This document shows positions 1-10,378 of a stretch of DNA of 64,000 nucleotides, piece after piece. This DNA comes from Paracamarosporium sp. OC-R06-R3 (taxonomy: Eukaryota; Ascomycota; Dothideomycetes; Pleosporales; Didymosphaeriaceae). Made by a program: the position numbers and the translations under genes. The notes beneath the pieces were generated by a model. That model was not told the DNA's origin, made no database searches, and saw only the letters and a list, made by a program, of their open reading frames with translations. How positions within the stretch are numbered: the first letter of the stretch is position 1; every line of letters begins with the position of its first letter. The stretch lies in NCBI GenBank assembly GCA_019828545.1, contig JACVRA010000024.1, positions 401,175 to 465,174 of the forward strand, read 5' to 3'.

Positions 1-1
1 G

Positions 2-1369
2 CCTGTTAAATCGCGCACTGAGGATCTCTCAACTTCGTTGCCAGCGAGCGGAGTGACATGGGGTACAACAACCTTTTATAGCAGCGACGGTCATGACCGA
101 GGACTTGCAGCACCGCGCGCAAAACAAGGAAAGAGAGCTAGCTTTGGTCAGGCAGATCGACTCAACATTGATTACATTTCGGACTCTGATTCGGACCATG
201 ACACTCTGGGTCCCGATGTTGCTTCCGAGCACACAGTACCGATATCTTCCGGCATAGACGGCGACGACCGCTCTAAGATCAAAGTGACATTGAAGAATCA
301 GGATCAATTTGATGACGAGGCTTGTGTTAGTGCACCTTTGTTGGATATGTCGAAGGAACGACTATATCGCGCTTGGAGGGAGCAGTATGCTGAGATGCTC
401 GGATGCTGGGGTCTTATCAGCAAGAGAGCAGAAGTGCTCAAGTTCAACGGTCTGATCTCATATTTCCCGTTCGAAGACACGAGTGAATCAAGAGCCGGGT
501 CAATGCATCTAGCGCTCAAGAGAGGGGACGACCACGACGAGTCTAGATTGCCTTCACGCGCTCTTTCGCGAACCTCTACCCTCGCACCACCCGTCATCAC
601 AACAACACAGTTTAGACGCTCGCCTCTTTCCTCGCCCCGAGGCTTCTCATTCAACCCTGAAGCCATCGAGTTCAAGCCCGGGCACTCTTTCCTGCCAGTG
701 AATGCAGTGCCGGCGCCGCCACCAGACGTGTTTATGGCCTCTGAACAATATCTTCGCCTCAGCATTCCCACTCCAGCGGCTGAGCCCACACCAGATCCCT
801 TTAATTTACCCCTAGGCGACACTAGGCTCTCTCCTTACGCACAAAAGAACGGTCGACCGTCCCTCTCCCGAGGCACCTCCAACGTCTCAGGCCGCTCATC
901 TATCAACATTCCCTCAAATTCGGCAAATTCGCCCACAAAGAAAAGTCAAAGCGAGCCTATTTACAGTTGCGGCATCTGTTGGATCCGGGTATCTGGCCGC
1001 TTCTATCTGTGCCCTGCATGCGGGCACGTCGCGCACTTCGACTGCATGGCCAATGATGAAGGCTTCGAAGAAGGCGAATGCGTGGTCGGCTGTGGCTGCG
1101 GCTGTGGCTTCGAAACGTCTGGCGAGCGCACTCGCATTGAAGATTTTCTCGATGGAGTGAGAAGTCCGGAAGAACGCGGCGGTTGGTTGCCGGAGATTGA
1201 CTTCGATGAGGAAGCTAGTACGCGGGCGTATCGGCCGTATGAGGCGACGTATGAGGATGAGATGAAGATGTGGAGGAAAGAGGAGAAGGGGAAGAAGAAG
1301 GAGAGTGGCAAGGGAGAGAAGGCGAAGGGCAAGAGGAAGGCGAGGCTGACAGGGAAGAGTTACTTTTGA
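2..1369 (+). CDS. SEA/GATOR complex subunit Sea3/Mtc5 (WDR59-like), 3' part
   Basis: This is the C-terminal part of a gene that begins before the window: the frame is open from base 2 and no convincing ATG start is seen. The segment YRAWREQYAEMLGCWGL, followed by a region about recruiting 'KRAEVLKF', resembles the conserved helical region of WDR59/Mtc5 proteins. A long Ser/Pro-rich linker follows, and the C-terminus is a RING-like zinc finger (about bases 964-1125) that starts CGICW and continues with CPACGHVAHFDC and a CVVGCGCGCG cluster. In this family the order is WD40 repeats, RWD domain and C-terminal RING; only the last part is in the window. Sea3/WDR59 belongs to the vacuole-associated SEACAT (GATOR2) complex that controls TORC1 in response to amino acids. 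The tail is Lys/Glu-rich. The family is inferred from the finger and the preceding helical motif, and the missing N-terminus would confirm it. Confidence 0.72.
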   Translation, partial: PVKSRTEDLSTSLPASGVTWGTTTFYSSDGHDRGLAAPRAKQGKRASFGQADRLNIDYISDSDSDHDTLGPDVASEHTVPISSGIDGDDRSKIKVTLKNQDQFDDEACVSAPLLDMSKERLYRAWREQYAEMLGCWGLISKRAEVLKFNGLISYFPFEDTSESRAGSMHLALKRGDDHDESRLPSRALSRTSTLAPPVITTTQFRRSPLSSPRGFSFNPEAIEFKPGHSFLPVNAVPAPPPDVFMASEQYLRLSIPTPAAEPTPDPFNLPLGDTRLSPYAQKNGRPSLSRGTSNVSGRSSINIPSNSANSPTKKSQSEPIYSCGICWIRVSGRFYLCPACGHVAHFDCMANDEGFEEGECVVGCGCGCGFETSGERTRIEDFLDGVRSPEERGGWLPEIDFDEEASTRAYRPYEATYEDEMKMWRKEEKGKKKESGKGEKAKGKRKARLTGKSYF

Positions 1370-1835
1370 TCTTGTATGGACATCGTGTATGATTACGGGT
1401 ATGGATATTAGCGGATAGAACGGTATATGTTGCGATTAGTACGTTTTACTGATATCTAGCGGGAAATGCGGGATACCCATGTACAACATGTTACAGCCTG
1501 TATATATTTAGTCAGGTGGATTTAGCGGCAAAATAATATCAAGTATTGGTGTATATAGCGTTGATTCTAGATTCCGCTACATCAATCAGATCCCGTTTGT
1601 TGTACAACACATTCCCTTTCGCTAGTCACTACTATTGACATATTAATCGCCTTGCACTTCACGTTCCTCTCTCCGACCGTCTTCAACATAGCCTCATTCA
1701 CGCCTAACATCATCCAACTGTTGCAGACCTCGCACAACATGACTACACTTCACCATTCAAACGTCAATTTTCTTCCAGCAATTACGCTCTTCAGTGACTT
1801 AACACTCGCTCACAAATTGCACCTACCCAACCGTC
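1370..1835. other. intergenic spacer, sea3-like gene to RS/WH2 gene
   Basis: These 466 bases hold the terminator of the upstream gene and the promoter of the downstream one. They are AT-richer than the flanks. A short ORF from 1652 overlaps the next start and looks spurious. No repeat or RNA gene is seen. Confidence 0.5.
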
Positions 1836-4129
1836 ATGCGAACTCCCTCCCCAGAATCAGAACGCTACCGCAACGAAGTCCAAACTCGAATCCAGAATCT
1901 ACTAACAGGTCAGCGTCCTCGAAACCCGGTGTTGAGCCAGTATAGTACACGGCGTCTTATTTTGGAAGGCATGCTTGAAGAAGTGAGGCTTTATCGATTG
2001 AAAAAGGAACAGGAAGTCTTGAGAGAAAGAGAGGAGGCTGCATCGAGAAATATGCCTAGGAGAAGGAGCAGAGAGGGGAGAAGCAGAGAGGGGAGAAGCA
2101 GAGAGGGGAGAAGCAGAGAGGGGAGAAGCAGAGAGGGGAGAAGCAGAGAGGGGAGAAGCAGAGAGGGGAGAAGCAGAGAGGGTAGAAGCACAAGTAAAGA
2201 GGGAATATCAAGGTTTGAAAAATCGAGGTCTCGAGAAAGACAGGGATATGGTAACGAGCAAGGCGAAAAAAGTCATACTACGAGAGTACGAAAAAGCCAT
2301 CGTTGGCGTAACGAAAACAGTGATTCAGACGTAGTGGGAAAGGACAGCCCAGTCCAGTACAAGAATGATGCCCTCGAAACAAATCCATCTGCTCAGATAC
2401 CTGCTCACACAAAGCGCGGATCACCTACAAGAGCAAAGAAAAAGGACGGCTACACCCGCTCACACTCTCCATCCGCAAAAGAGAATACTTTTCGTCGCAA
2501 AGAAAAGGTCGATCGCAACAGGAAGACACAGATCCGTGGGAAGAGAGGGTCGCGTGATGAGTCTCCCGGCCCATTTCCAGAATATAAATTGAAGATGGGT
2601 CCAATGTTGGGGTTAGGGGATCATATGAAGGAGCGGTATCAGTGGGGAGTAAATAAATATCATGGGGAGCAGCGGAGGAAGGAGAGGAAAGAGAATAACG
2701 AAAGGGAGCGGTGGGATTTGAGACGAAAAGCAAGGAGGGAGAAAGAAGTTGGACAGAAGAAGATGACACATAGTGAAGGAAACAGGCAGATGACGAAGAG
2801 TGAGGGGAAGAAACCAATGAGAGACGATCATGCCTCGCGTTTTGGAGAAGATGCATCTTCAAAGAGGGCACAAAGCCCAAATCTCCGGTCGCTTCCTAAC
2901 GAGCTGCACAGTTATAATGACCGTGCAAGGGATGAGAGAGGAGTTACGATGGGGACACGTGAAACGAGGTACCACGACCGTAGTAGGAGTCAAGAAAAGG
3001 GGCATAAAACTCGAGCCGATGATAGATGGAAAAGTGCACACAGAGCCAGAAAAGGCACGGCGCGAAAGGCCCAAGCCGAAATTGGTCCCAGTTCAAGGAG
3101 AGGGCATCGCGCCCGATACAGATCAGAGTCAAGCTCTCCGTCTTCTAGATCTCGAGGACATCACTCATCTCGCAAAATGGATATGAAAGGTGGAAAGAAT
3201 CAGAGGAGCGGAGACTCCGTCCATTCCAATGCGAACCGCCCCAACAAGCAAGTCCCTCAGTATGAACAAACAACTCATAGCCAGCTTGTCGAAGCACGTG
3301 AGCGAGATGAGGCTAAACAGCTAGGTGGTGAGTGAGGGAACTTAATTGTCATGGAAATCTATTGCAGTTTTGACATTGAGACAGCAGAGAATAATGATGG
3401 TCTCAATGATTCCAAGTCACGGAAAGCAAAACACCACAAGGACAGTAGCAGTGAAGAAGAATTTGACCATCGTCCTGATTTTCTCGCAAAACCGCGAGAC
3501 AAGGGTGCAGTGTCAATTTTGAAATCGCGACGGTGGTCCGACCGTTCTGCAACCTCAACGGACATTGATGATTCTGATGACGGCAAAGATGATCAGAATT
3601 CCTCTGACGATTCTGTGGAAGAATTGAACAGCAAAACCAATTCAATTTCTCCAAGCGATAGCAGTTCATGCTCACAGGAAACCTCCGATTCAGAAACTAG
3701 TAAGTTGACAATAACGTTGTATTGGGATGGGTCCTAAGTTCCATAGGATATAATGAGTGGATTAAAGTAGGGGAGCCGCGAAAAGAGGTAAGCCCGGTCG
3801 GATTTCCACAGGAGAACAAACAAGGCTCTTCAATTCCTCCTCCTCCTCCTCCTCCTCCTCCCGCTCCCGCACCACGAAGTCCTCCCCCAATTTCTATTTC
3901 CCCACCATCTAATGCAGGACGAGACGACTTATTGAAGGAGATCCGGGGCGGAATAATGCTCAAGAAGGTGAGATCTCCAGATGAGAATGAACGCAGTGAG
4001 AAGGCGGATCATCCAAGCTCTGCTCAAGGACTCAAGAGTCGACCTGCTCCTCCAGCGAGTGCGGCTGGCAGCGGCGACTTTCTAAGTGAACTAATAGCGA
4101 AGTTAAAAGCGCGAGATGAAAGCGATTGA
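1836..4129 (+). CDS. RS-rich protein with polyproline stretch and C-terminal WH2 motif
   Basis: Proposed exons are 1836-3327, 3385-3699 and 3771-4129, which join in frame to 721 aa; the introns are GTGAGT...ACAG (57 nt) and GTAAGT...GTAG (71 nt). The first intron's acceptor was chosen to keep the frame. The N-terminal two thirds are highly charged and rich in Arg, Ser, Lys and Glu, with eight perfect REGRS repeats near residues 79-118. Exon 3 encodes a run of about nine prolines and then GRDDLLKEIRGGIMLKKV (about residues 652-669), a good WH2 actin-monomer-binding motif. The last residues, around SGDFLSELIAKLKAR and then Asp/Glu, resemble the central/acidic tail of fungal WASP, but no terminal Trp is present. 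An actin-related role is inferred from WH2 plus polyproline. The RS-type N-terminus is more typical of splicing factors, so the combination is odd. I cannot name an orthologue. Confidence 0.75.
2070..2189 (+). repeat. 15-bp coding minisatellite, 8 copies (REGRS)
   Basis: Eight tandem 15-bp units (agagaggggagaagc) are identical except near the last copy, and encode (REGRS)8 inside the RS-rich protein. Near identity at the DNA level, including third positions, points to recent expansion. Confidence 0.95.
3836..3861 (+). repeat. (CCT)n microsatellite encoding polyproline
   Basis: A run of CCT triplets in exon 3 of the RS/WH2 gene encodes the proline stretch ahead of the WH2 motif, a usual profilin or SH3 docking arrangement. 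Confidence 0.9.
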
Positions 4130-4403
4130 AGCATACTTATGATGTTGATGTTATGATGGCAAATAAATCTGAATGCTTGAATAGTAGACATGTACATTCA
4201 CACTATTGCACTTTTGGGGCTATTCAGGTCGTACTAACCTACAAGAGAGTAGTGCACACCACCGGAATTAACAGGCGTGGCACTCGTCATTTCTCACGTC
4301 CTCATCACCTTAAAACAACAGACAACAATATGTACCACTCTAAGCCCGCCGTAACAGCGCAACAAGAGCCACAAGCTTGCCTTTTGAATTGTGCGGAACT
4401 ATT

Positions 4404-5207
4404 ATGTCTTCCAAATCCGTTACGTTCGCCCTAGTACCCGGCTCCTTCGCCACTCCCCGTATGTACGACAAATGCGAGACGCTCCTCCACGAACTAGGCT
4501 TTCAAACCCAACGTGTTGCCCTGCTCACCGTGAACGATGGGTCACGACTTCCTCCAGCAACTACCAATGACGATATCAATCACATTCATTCCAGCTTGAA
4601 GTCTATCCTTGACGGCCCGAACCCATCAAATGTCGTTCTTGCAGTTCACTCCTACGCTGGAATCCCAAGCACAGCTGCTGTGGAAGGTCTCAACTCAGCC
4701 TCTCGCAGAGCGGCAGGCAAAACTACAGCCGTTCTCGGAATCCTGTATATTGCAGCCCATATCCCTGAGGTTGGTGAATCGATTCGCAGCATTATGATCA
4801 ACAACTTTCCCAATCTCTTCCCTGAACCGTACCGTACGGGGTGGCCAGGCGAATACATGCCAGCACTTCCTCCGGGTACGGCTCATCTGGCGTTCTCCGA
4901 TCTTGGTGATCTCGCCGAAGCGAAAAAGTACGGAAGTATGATGGAAGGGATGCGCCATTCAAATGATGCATTTAGTGGGGAATGTACATTTGCAGGATGG
5001 GCGTATGATGACGTAGATTGTGTGCTGATTATACCGGAGCTAGACCAGACTATACCAGTCGAGGTGCAGGAGTGGATGGTGAAGAGAAGGAATGGAAAGA
5101 TAAAAACGAGGCGAGTGGCGGGAGTTGCTCATGCTGTTAATGTGTCACGACCGGATGTTGTGGTGGAGGAGCTTGTCAACATGGCGAGACGTATCTCTCA
5201 AGTATAG
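4404..5207 (+). CDS. alpha/beta hydrolase fold protein
   Basis: This is an intronless 267-aa protein. The ATG at 4404 was chosen because the protein then starts with MSSKSVTFALVPGSF, the first beta strand and oxyanion loop usual for the family; the frame stays open a further 27 bases upstream. The nucleophile elbow reads AVHSYAG (Ser about residue 85). The likely acid is the Asp in IIPELDQTIP and the likely base the His in GVAHAVNVSRPD, in the expected order and spacing. It resembles the small cytosolic hydrolases (AB_hydrolase-1/-6 type) common in moulds, which act on esters or secondary-metabolite intermediates. No signal peptide or membrane segment is seen. The substrate cannot be told from sequence and the neighbours do not suggest a pathway. 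Confidence 0.85.
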   Translation: MSSKSVTFALVPGSFATPRMYDKCETLLHELGFQTQRVALLTVNDGSRLPPATTNDDINHIHSSLKSILDGPNPSNVVLAVHSYAGIPSTAAVEGLNSASRRAAGKTTAVLGILYIAAHIPEVGESIRSIMINNFPNLFPEPYRTGWPGEYMPALPPGTAHLAFSDLGDLAEAKKYGSMMEGMRHSNDAFSGECTFAGWAYDDVDCVLIIPELDQTIPVEVQEWMVKRRNGKIKTRRVAGVAHAVNVSRPDVVVEELVNMARRISQV

Positions 5208-5394
5208 CACTGCTATCAGGACAGGAAGAATAGACTCCATTGGGTAGAACTGGATCTTTTGAAAGTCCGCCTATGAGCAGACGTCCTGCGAACTTTCCAG
5301 ATTTACTAAGACAGTATCTACAGGGCCATCGCGGTGGGCTACGGACTTAGTATACGCCGTGTTACCCAAGAATACACCTACATGGTGCATTTCT

Positions 5395-5998
5395 TTAACA
5401 CAAGCATGGCAAATGTATCGTCTGGTAATTACTGCAACTCTTCCCACTCGGCGTCTCTGACCCAGTCTGCAGGTACAAATCATAGTACCCACTCTCCGTA
5501 GACTTGCAAGCAAGAAAGTTCAATTCTATGTAGCAATTAGTAAGAGTCCTAATGCAAATAGTAACCTATTCGATGATACGTACGCCTCCCATAACTACTC
5601 CCCGTCACTGTAATAATCGTATCACCCTCTAAACCCCATGCTGTCGTTTCCCCACTCTGACCCCAAACAAGTGGCTTGTAACTCGTGCTCGCCGTTTGGA
5701 TGTTCAGATACTGGCTCGTCTTCTTGCTTTGGATGGTGCTTCCGATCGTGAATTCGTCAGCGGTGGACTCAGGGCCCAAGACAGGGGTTGAAGCTTGGAT
5801 TTACGGTCAGTCGCTGTAGATGAAAGCCGCGCCTTGTGAAGCGGATTTACCGTTTTTGGGATTCGCTTGCAGGTAAAGATGATAAATTGGGTCTGCGACA
5901 CCGCGGATCTTGCCTACGGTTGCGGCAGCTGCGTTTGATACGGGAGCTGCGAGCGCGCAGTGGACGAAAAGCAGAGCTGGTGCGAGAAGACGTAGCAT
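5395..5998 (-). CDS. small secreted protein, conserved in moulds
   Basis: Three exons (complement of 5851-5998, 5584-5793 and 5395-5525) join in frame to 162 aa. The introns are 57 and 58 nt with GTAAAT and GTACGT donors, and a CTGAC branch site is visible in the first. The start MLRLLAPALLFVHCALAAP is a clear signal peptide with an ALAA-type cleavage site. The mature part has a motif around GVADPIYHLYLQ and again a Tyr-rich DLYLQTG near the end, which suggests two related beta-rich halves. The C-terminus is Cys-rich (GKSC...LPCLC). I know similar secreted proteins of unknown function from ascomycetes, but cannot give a function. The window supports a cell-wall or extracellular location only. 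Confidence 0.75.
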
Positions 5999-6620
5999 TT
6001 TGGGAGTTGTCTCGGATGATTAAAATTCACAGAAATTGATGTACGTAGGCGGAGTGCATCCTTTAAAGGATCGGCTGCATGGCAGATGCGACCCCAGACT
6101 ACAATATATTTTCATCACAATATGTTAAGGTAGTTGTGTCACGCGTGGAGAATTCTTCCGGGGATGGAGCCGGGATGATGGACGTGCTTCGCTCGTTGTT
6201 CTTCCGTGTTTCGCCCACGCGCGGTGTCTGGTGGCACTAATAGAACAATAGGTTCAGGTATGTGAGTTGATGAGCAAGCCGCTACTTGTTTCGAATTGAG
6301 GGCGCATGTGGCTCAACTCTACAAAAAACCACGCCAGCGGCCGAAACGGGCCGCAAGCCCTATCCAGCTCAAGCCTTGGAAATCACGATAAGTCGTGGCT
6401 ACACATTTCGAACAATACCACAATAAGTGAACCCAGAAAAGGATGTAAGACATAGCCAAAGAACGAGATCTACAGATCGGTCGTCCCAAATAGGGTTGTA
6501 ATAGCATAAATCGTATCTAGTGCACACATTATATCCTAGACAACTTCATGTCTTGCAAAATCCCAAACTCCTTGCTAATGCTGCACCAAGAAAGACGAAC
6601 ACTATGCTAAAGGCTTTTGC
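5999..6620. other. intergenic spacer
   Basis: These bases lie between the start of the small secreted gene and the 3' end of the LtrA-like gene, both on the minus strand. They contain the promoter of the former and the terminator of the latter. Only short unconvincing ORFs occur. Confidence 0.5.
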
Positions 6621-9085
6621 TCAGGCTCCATAGTTTTGGCTATTGCTCACAGGCATGTATCCTCCCGTATGTCCATGCCCCGTCGCAGGAGGCGGACTAA
6701 CAAGCGGCGGACTCACGAACGGCTCCATCGGGTAACTCCCATGTTCCGCACCGTAATACTCCGTACTTGCTGCATGTTTTGTAAGAGGTTGCGTATCCTC
6801 GCTTTCCCCATGTAAGCTCCAGGCCGCAGACTTGCGATGATCAAGAAGGGTTGAGTCGTGATGTGAGTGGCCTGACGCATGCTCAGCGTGTTCGTGAGCA
6901 TCACCGTGGCCATGCTCATGATGATGGTGGTCGTGCTCTTCGTACTCTTTTGCGTACGGCTGGCCACTCTTGAGTAGGTGCCAATTACAAAAAACGGCGC
7001 TCAGCTTGTCGAAGCAGAGGACAAGGAAGATGAGAACGAGACAAACGGGCAGAACGGCTGGTGATCCGAGGAATTGATAGAGACCAACTTCGTTGGAGAT
7101 CATGGCGCAGAGGACTGCTCCGATGATGAGACACAAGATGCGGGAGCCGATGGAGACGAAGTCAAAGAGGTCGTGGCGGTGGCGTCGGATGAGAATCAAG
7201 AAGGCGATGGAACAGGCCATCAGAATGCAGAATGAGACCCAGTAGTAAAGGTACACTAGCTTCCAGCTCTTGAGGGCGATCTCCGATGCGGTTTGCTTAT
7301 CAAGCTTATCCGCTGGTAGTTTCATGCCGAGGCCGACGTACACGCCATCAAACATATCGATGCTCATATTGTAGAATAGCGTGGGAATAGAGTTACCGTT
7401 CATATACTCTGTCGCGTTCGCTTCCGAGCAAATATTTGTTGTGTTGCCGATTTGCCAAATGGTCTTTTCGGTCATTTCCTGGAATGGTTGCGTCTCGGTC
7501 TTGCTGGTGAAATACCAGTAGTCCAGGAGGTCAAGAAGTTTATCCCGAAGCTTCGAGCCATCTAGGTTCTCGTGCAAGCAATACTTGTCAATGGATGAAT
7601 CGATCTTAGTCCAGTTTTTGATAACATAACGGGCAAGCGCAACTTGCTGGCTACCCTCTACGACTCCAACGATAGCGAGCTGGAACGGAAAGTGTAGAAC
7701 GGACCAGACTTGTTGACGGATTGTTCCGTAGTGGCCGTGGGGGAAATTGTCAAAATACAATGCCCATATTAAGATCTGTATAGTGTCAGTATTTCCCGAG
7801 CTAAATGCGCTACAGTCTCACGGCAAAAGTTTGGATACCATTTTGTAACCAGAACAATGCAGTCCAGTACAGGTTTCCAAACATTTGGGATAATCTCGTG
7901 CTTTGGAACTTACCAGAACTGCGATGATGCACATGATCAAGAAGCAGCCTTCGACTTCCAGGCCATATTTTCCCATCAACCGCGACACAGTTTTTGTTAC
8001 ACCAATGGCACCCTCGCCGATAACGATCAACGTCAACAAGCTCATGCGTTCCATCAAGTGCGTCTTTTTGAAGCTCAACATCCTCCACACAGACGATATT
8101 GTAATAACGGCAGCAGCTTCTACCACCATCACAACGTACCAAACGATGTATACGCTGCGGTGTGATTCATCTCCTTCCTTGAAAGCGGGGGTCATTGCAG
8201 CGAAAGCGCCGACAGCAACCAGGTAGAGACCAATCCTACAAGGTGGGGAAACAAGTCAGTATCATCCGTACGCACAGGAATGTCAAGTGCTAAGTAGGTG
8301 CCTCAGCAAGCTGTACAGTACTGAGCCTACTTAGTGTTACGGTTTTACGTACATGAGGCCCATCGGAAGGTATAGCTTCGAGAATTTCGCGCGGATTAGG
8401 TAAAACTAGAATCGTCAGCCAATCCATTCTAGCTGAAGGAGACATGAGAAACATACAAGTACTACCATGTGCTGAATCGCGAGCAGGCCTCTACTAATAA
8501 CAAGCGTGTAGCAAAGAATACGGAAGTTCTGCAATTCTCATCAGTGGCGCCGGTGCATCCATCGCAACAGACTCACCGTATTGCTTGCCTTCTTAGTCCC
8601 TGATGACCCTTTGCCTGGGTTGAAAGAAGATCCAACCAGGGCCAGTCCGACAAAAACAATGAATTGTATTGTTGTGCATACGCGTTCGTATAAAGAATCT
8701 CTCGCGAACCGCACATCGTGTAGTGTGACCTGGAACCATGACGACCACAGTATACCAAAAAACCCAACATATGCGATCAAGTAGTCGCTGTCACTGATCG
8801 AATGGTACGTCGTGAATGTCGCAAGGTTAGCAACGAAGAACAGATCGAAGAAGAGCTCGACGGTATTCGCTTCGTGTCGCTGGGAAAAGACGAGGTTTTC
8901 GTGATCGGCGCCGGCAAGAGGGTTCTCGATCCAGGGCACGGTCTTGTGTAAACGCTTGAGATGCTTCTCCTTGTCCCTGTATAATGTTAACACCGCGCTA
9001 GCTCCGGCCGGCGAAGAAGACCGCAATTGAACTCCTCTAAAGGGACCTACACATCTCTCTTATGACCGTGAAAAGACCAACCCAT
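6621..9085 (-). CDS. LtrA family (low temperature requirement A) membrane protein
   Basis: Six exons (complement of 9051-9085, 8577-8976, 8457-8528, 8353-8405, 7914-8235 and 6621-7775) join in frame to 678 aa. The short first exon was found by reading back from the acceptor TACAG at 8977, and gives MGWSFHGHKRDV before the conserved part. The signature RHEANTVELFFDLFFVANLA (about residues 42-61) and LTLIVIGEGAIG further on are hallmarks of the bacterial-type LtrA family, polytopic membrane proteins named from a Listeria cold-growth mutant; their transport or enzymatic role is unknown. Many hydrophobic segments follow, with FPHGHYGTIRQQVWS before a second membrane block. The C-terminal cytosolic tail (about residues 555-600) is strikingly His-rich (HDHHHHEHGHGDAHEH), which might bind metal. 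The 138-nt fifth intron is longer than the others but keeps the frame. Confidence 0.85.
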
Positions 9086-10378
9086 CTTGAGACGCGTCCA
9101 CAACGATACCCCCCAAAGAAAGAAAGCTTTTTGCGAGTTTCGCGAGACGCTGACGGACCCCAACACGGGGCCGCCCGCTTTTTAACGACTGCTACGCAAT
9201 GCGGTTTCGAGGCACGCGATGTTTTTTTAGACCGCGTAGGCCCGCCGCCCCAGGGGACTGCCAATGGGACGACGCTGGGGGGCACGTCCCCAGGCCTGTG
9301 CTGTCCGCACTTGTGCACATCTGTGTTGAGGCTGGCGGGCCAAGACCATCGAAGCTTTACCACATAGTACAGCCCAAGGCCCTAAAACAACCAGGCCGAT
9401 GGAAATGCTGACGGTCGTTTACTGGGAATGCCCCAAAAGCGCAGGCTCACGATATTGGACCAATCTTCGTTGCTGCTTTCAACACGTGGACGGTCGATTG
9501 CACCGTTGACCAAGGAAGGCTGAGCGGAGCTGAAAAGCTTCATGTTTCTTATACACGTATGATGAACCATAAACACGGACGTGGCGCAGCGCCATGGATA
9601 CCTTGTGCGGACACATTGTGCGAGCTGCTCGTCACTCCATCGAACAGAAGCCACGCAGCCAGCTCGCAACTTGAAGCTGAAAAGGACTAGAAGACCTGAC
9701 AATTATTGTCTGTCGTATGGATTGAAGGTCTGGAACCGCAGGCAGCGGAACCGTGCCAGCGACCCACAGTACCGGAAAGGAATGGTGGGGGCGGAGTAAG
9801 CAAGCGGGGATTTAGGCCGACGCCGAAACAAGTACCCTGGACGCCTCGTCGAAAGGCTCCCATCTCATGTACTTCTTGGTATGGTGTCAAGACCCTGCGG
9901 TCGCTGGCTCCTGAAAGGGCGCCTATGGCATCCAGCTGTGGAGCACAGAGGCTGATGCGAAGCAAAGCCATGTTTTTGAAAACGATATGTGAGCTAGCAT
10001 CTCAGCCTCTCGATTTTACGGTGCTCGGGCGAAAATTCAAGTTCTCCATCCTTTTCCAGGTCAGGAAATGCAATAGCCGATGATGATCCAACTTTGTTCT
10101 TGGTTGTACCTAGCAAAGCGTCAAACTGTTGACGAGCGAACCAGTGTAAGTTCCATGCACCCCGAGCACATAAGAGCAATGCTGAACTTGCGCAATGATG
10201 CAAATGTCTATTACGTCTCTCATTATAAAATTTCAGCAGTCGTAGTGTCAAGTATCAACAGAATTATACCAGCCCTATCTTACATGGCCTGTGCCGACAA
10301 GCCGGTGCCATGATAATCAGAAGATCGCGCTCATTATAGACATACCATGCGAAGAAATAGCCCGTCGAAATTCGCATC
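9086..10378. other. intergenic spacer
   Basis: This 1.3-kb stretch lies upstream of the LtrA-like gene and downstream of the MFS gene. The first 400 bases are GC-rich with overlapping short ORFs on both strands; the last 200 are AT-rich, as expected for a 3' end. Nothing conserved or repeated is recognised. Confidence 0.5.

Noticed and set aside
7818..7913. Read-through of LtrA exon 5 into intron 5 as alternative C-terminus
   Set aside because: The canonical GTAAGT donor at 7913 and the acceptor before ILIWALYFDNFPHGHYG keep the family's conserved order, so the read-through is an intron.
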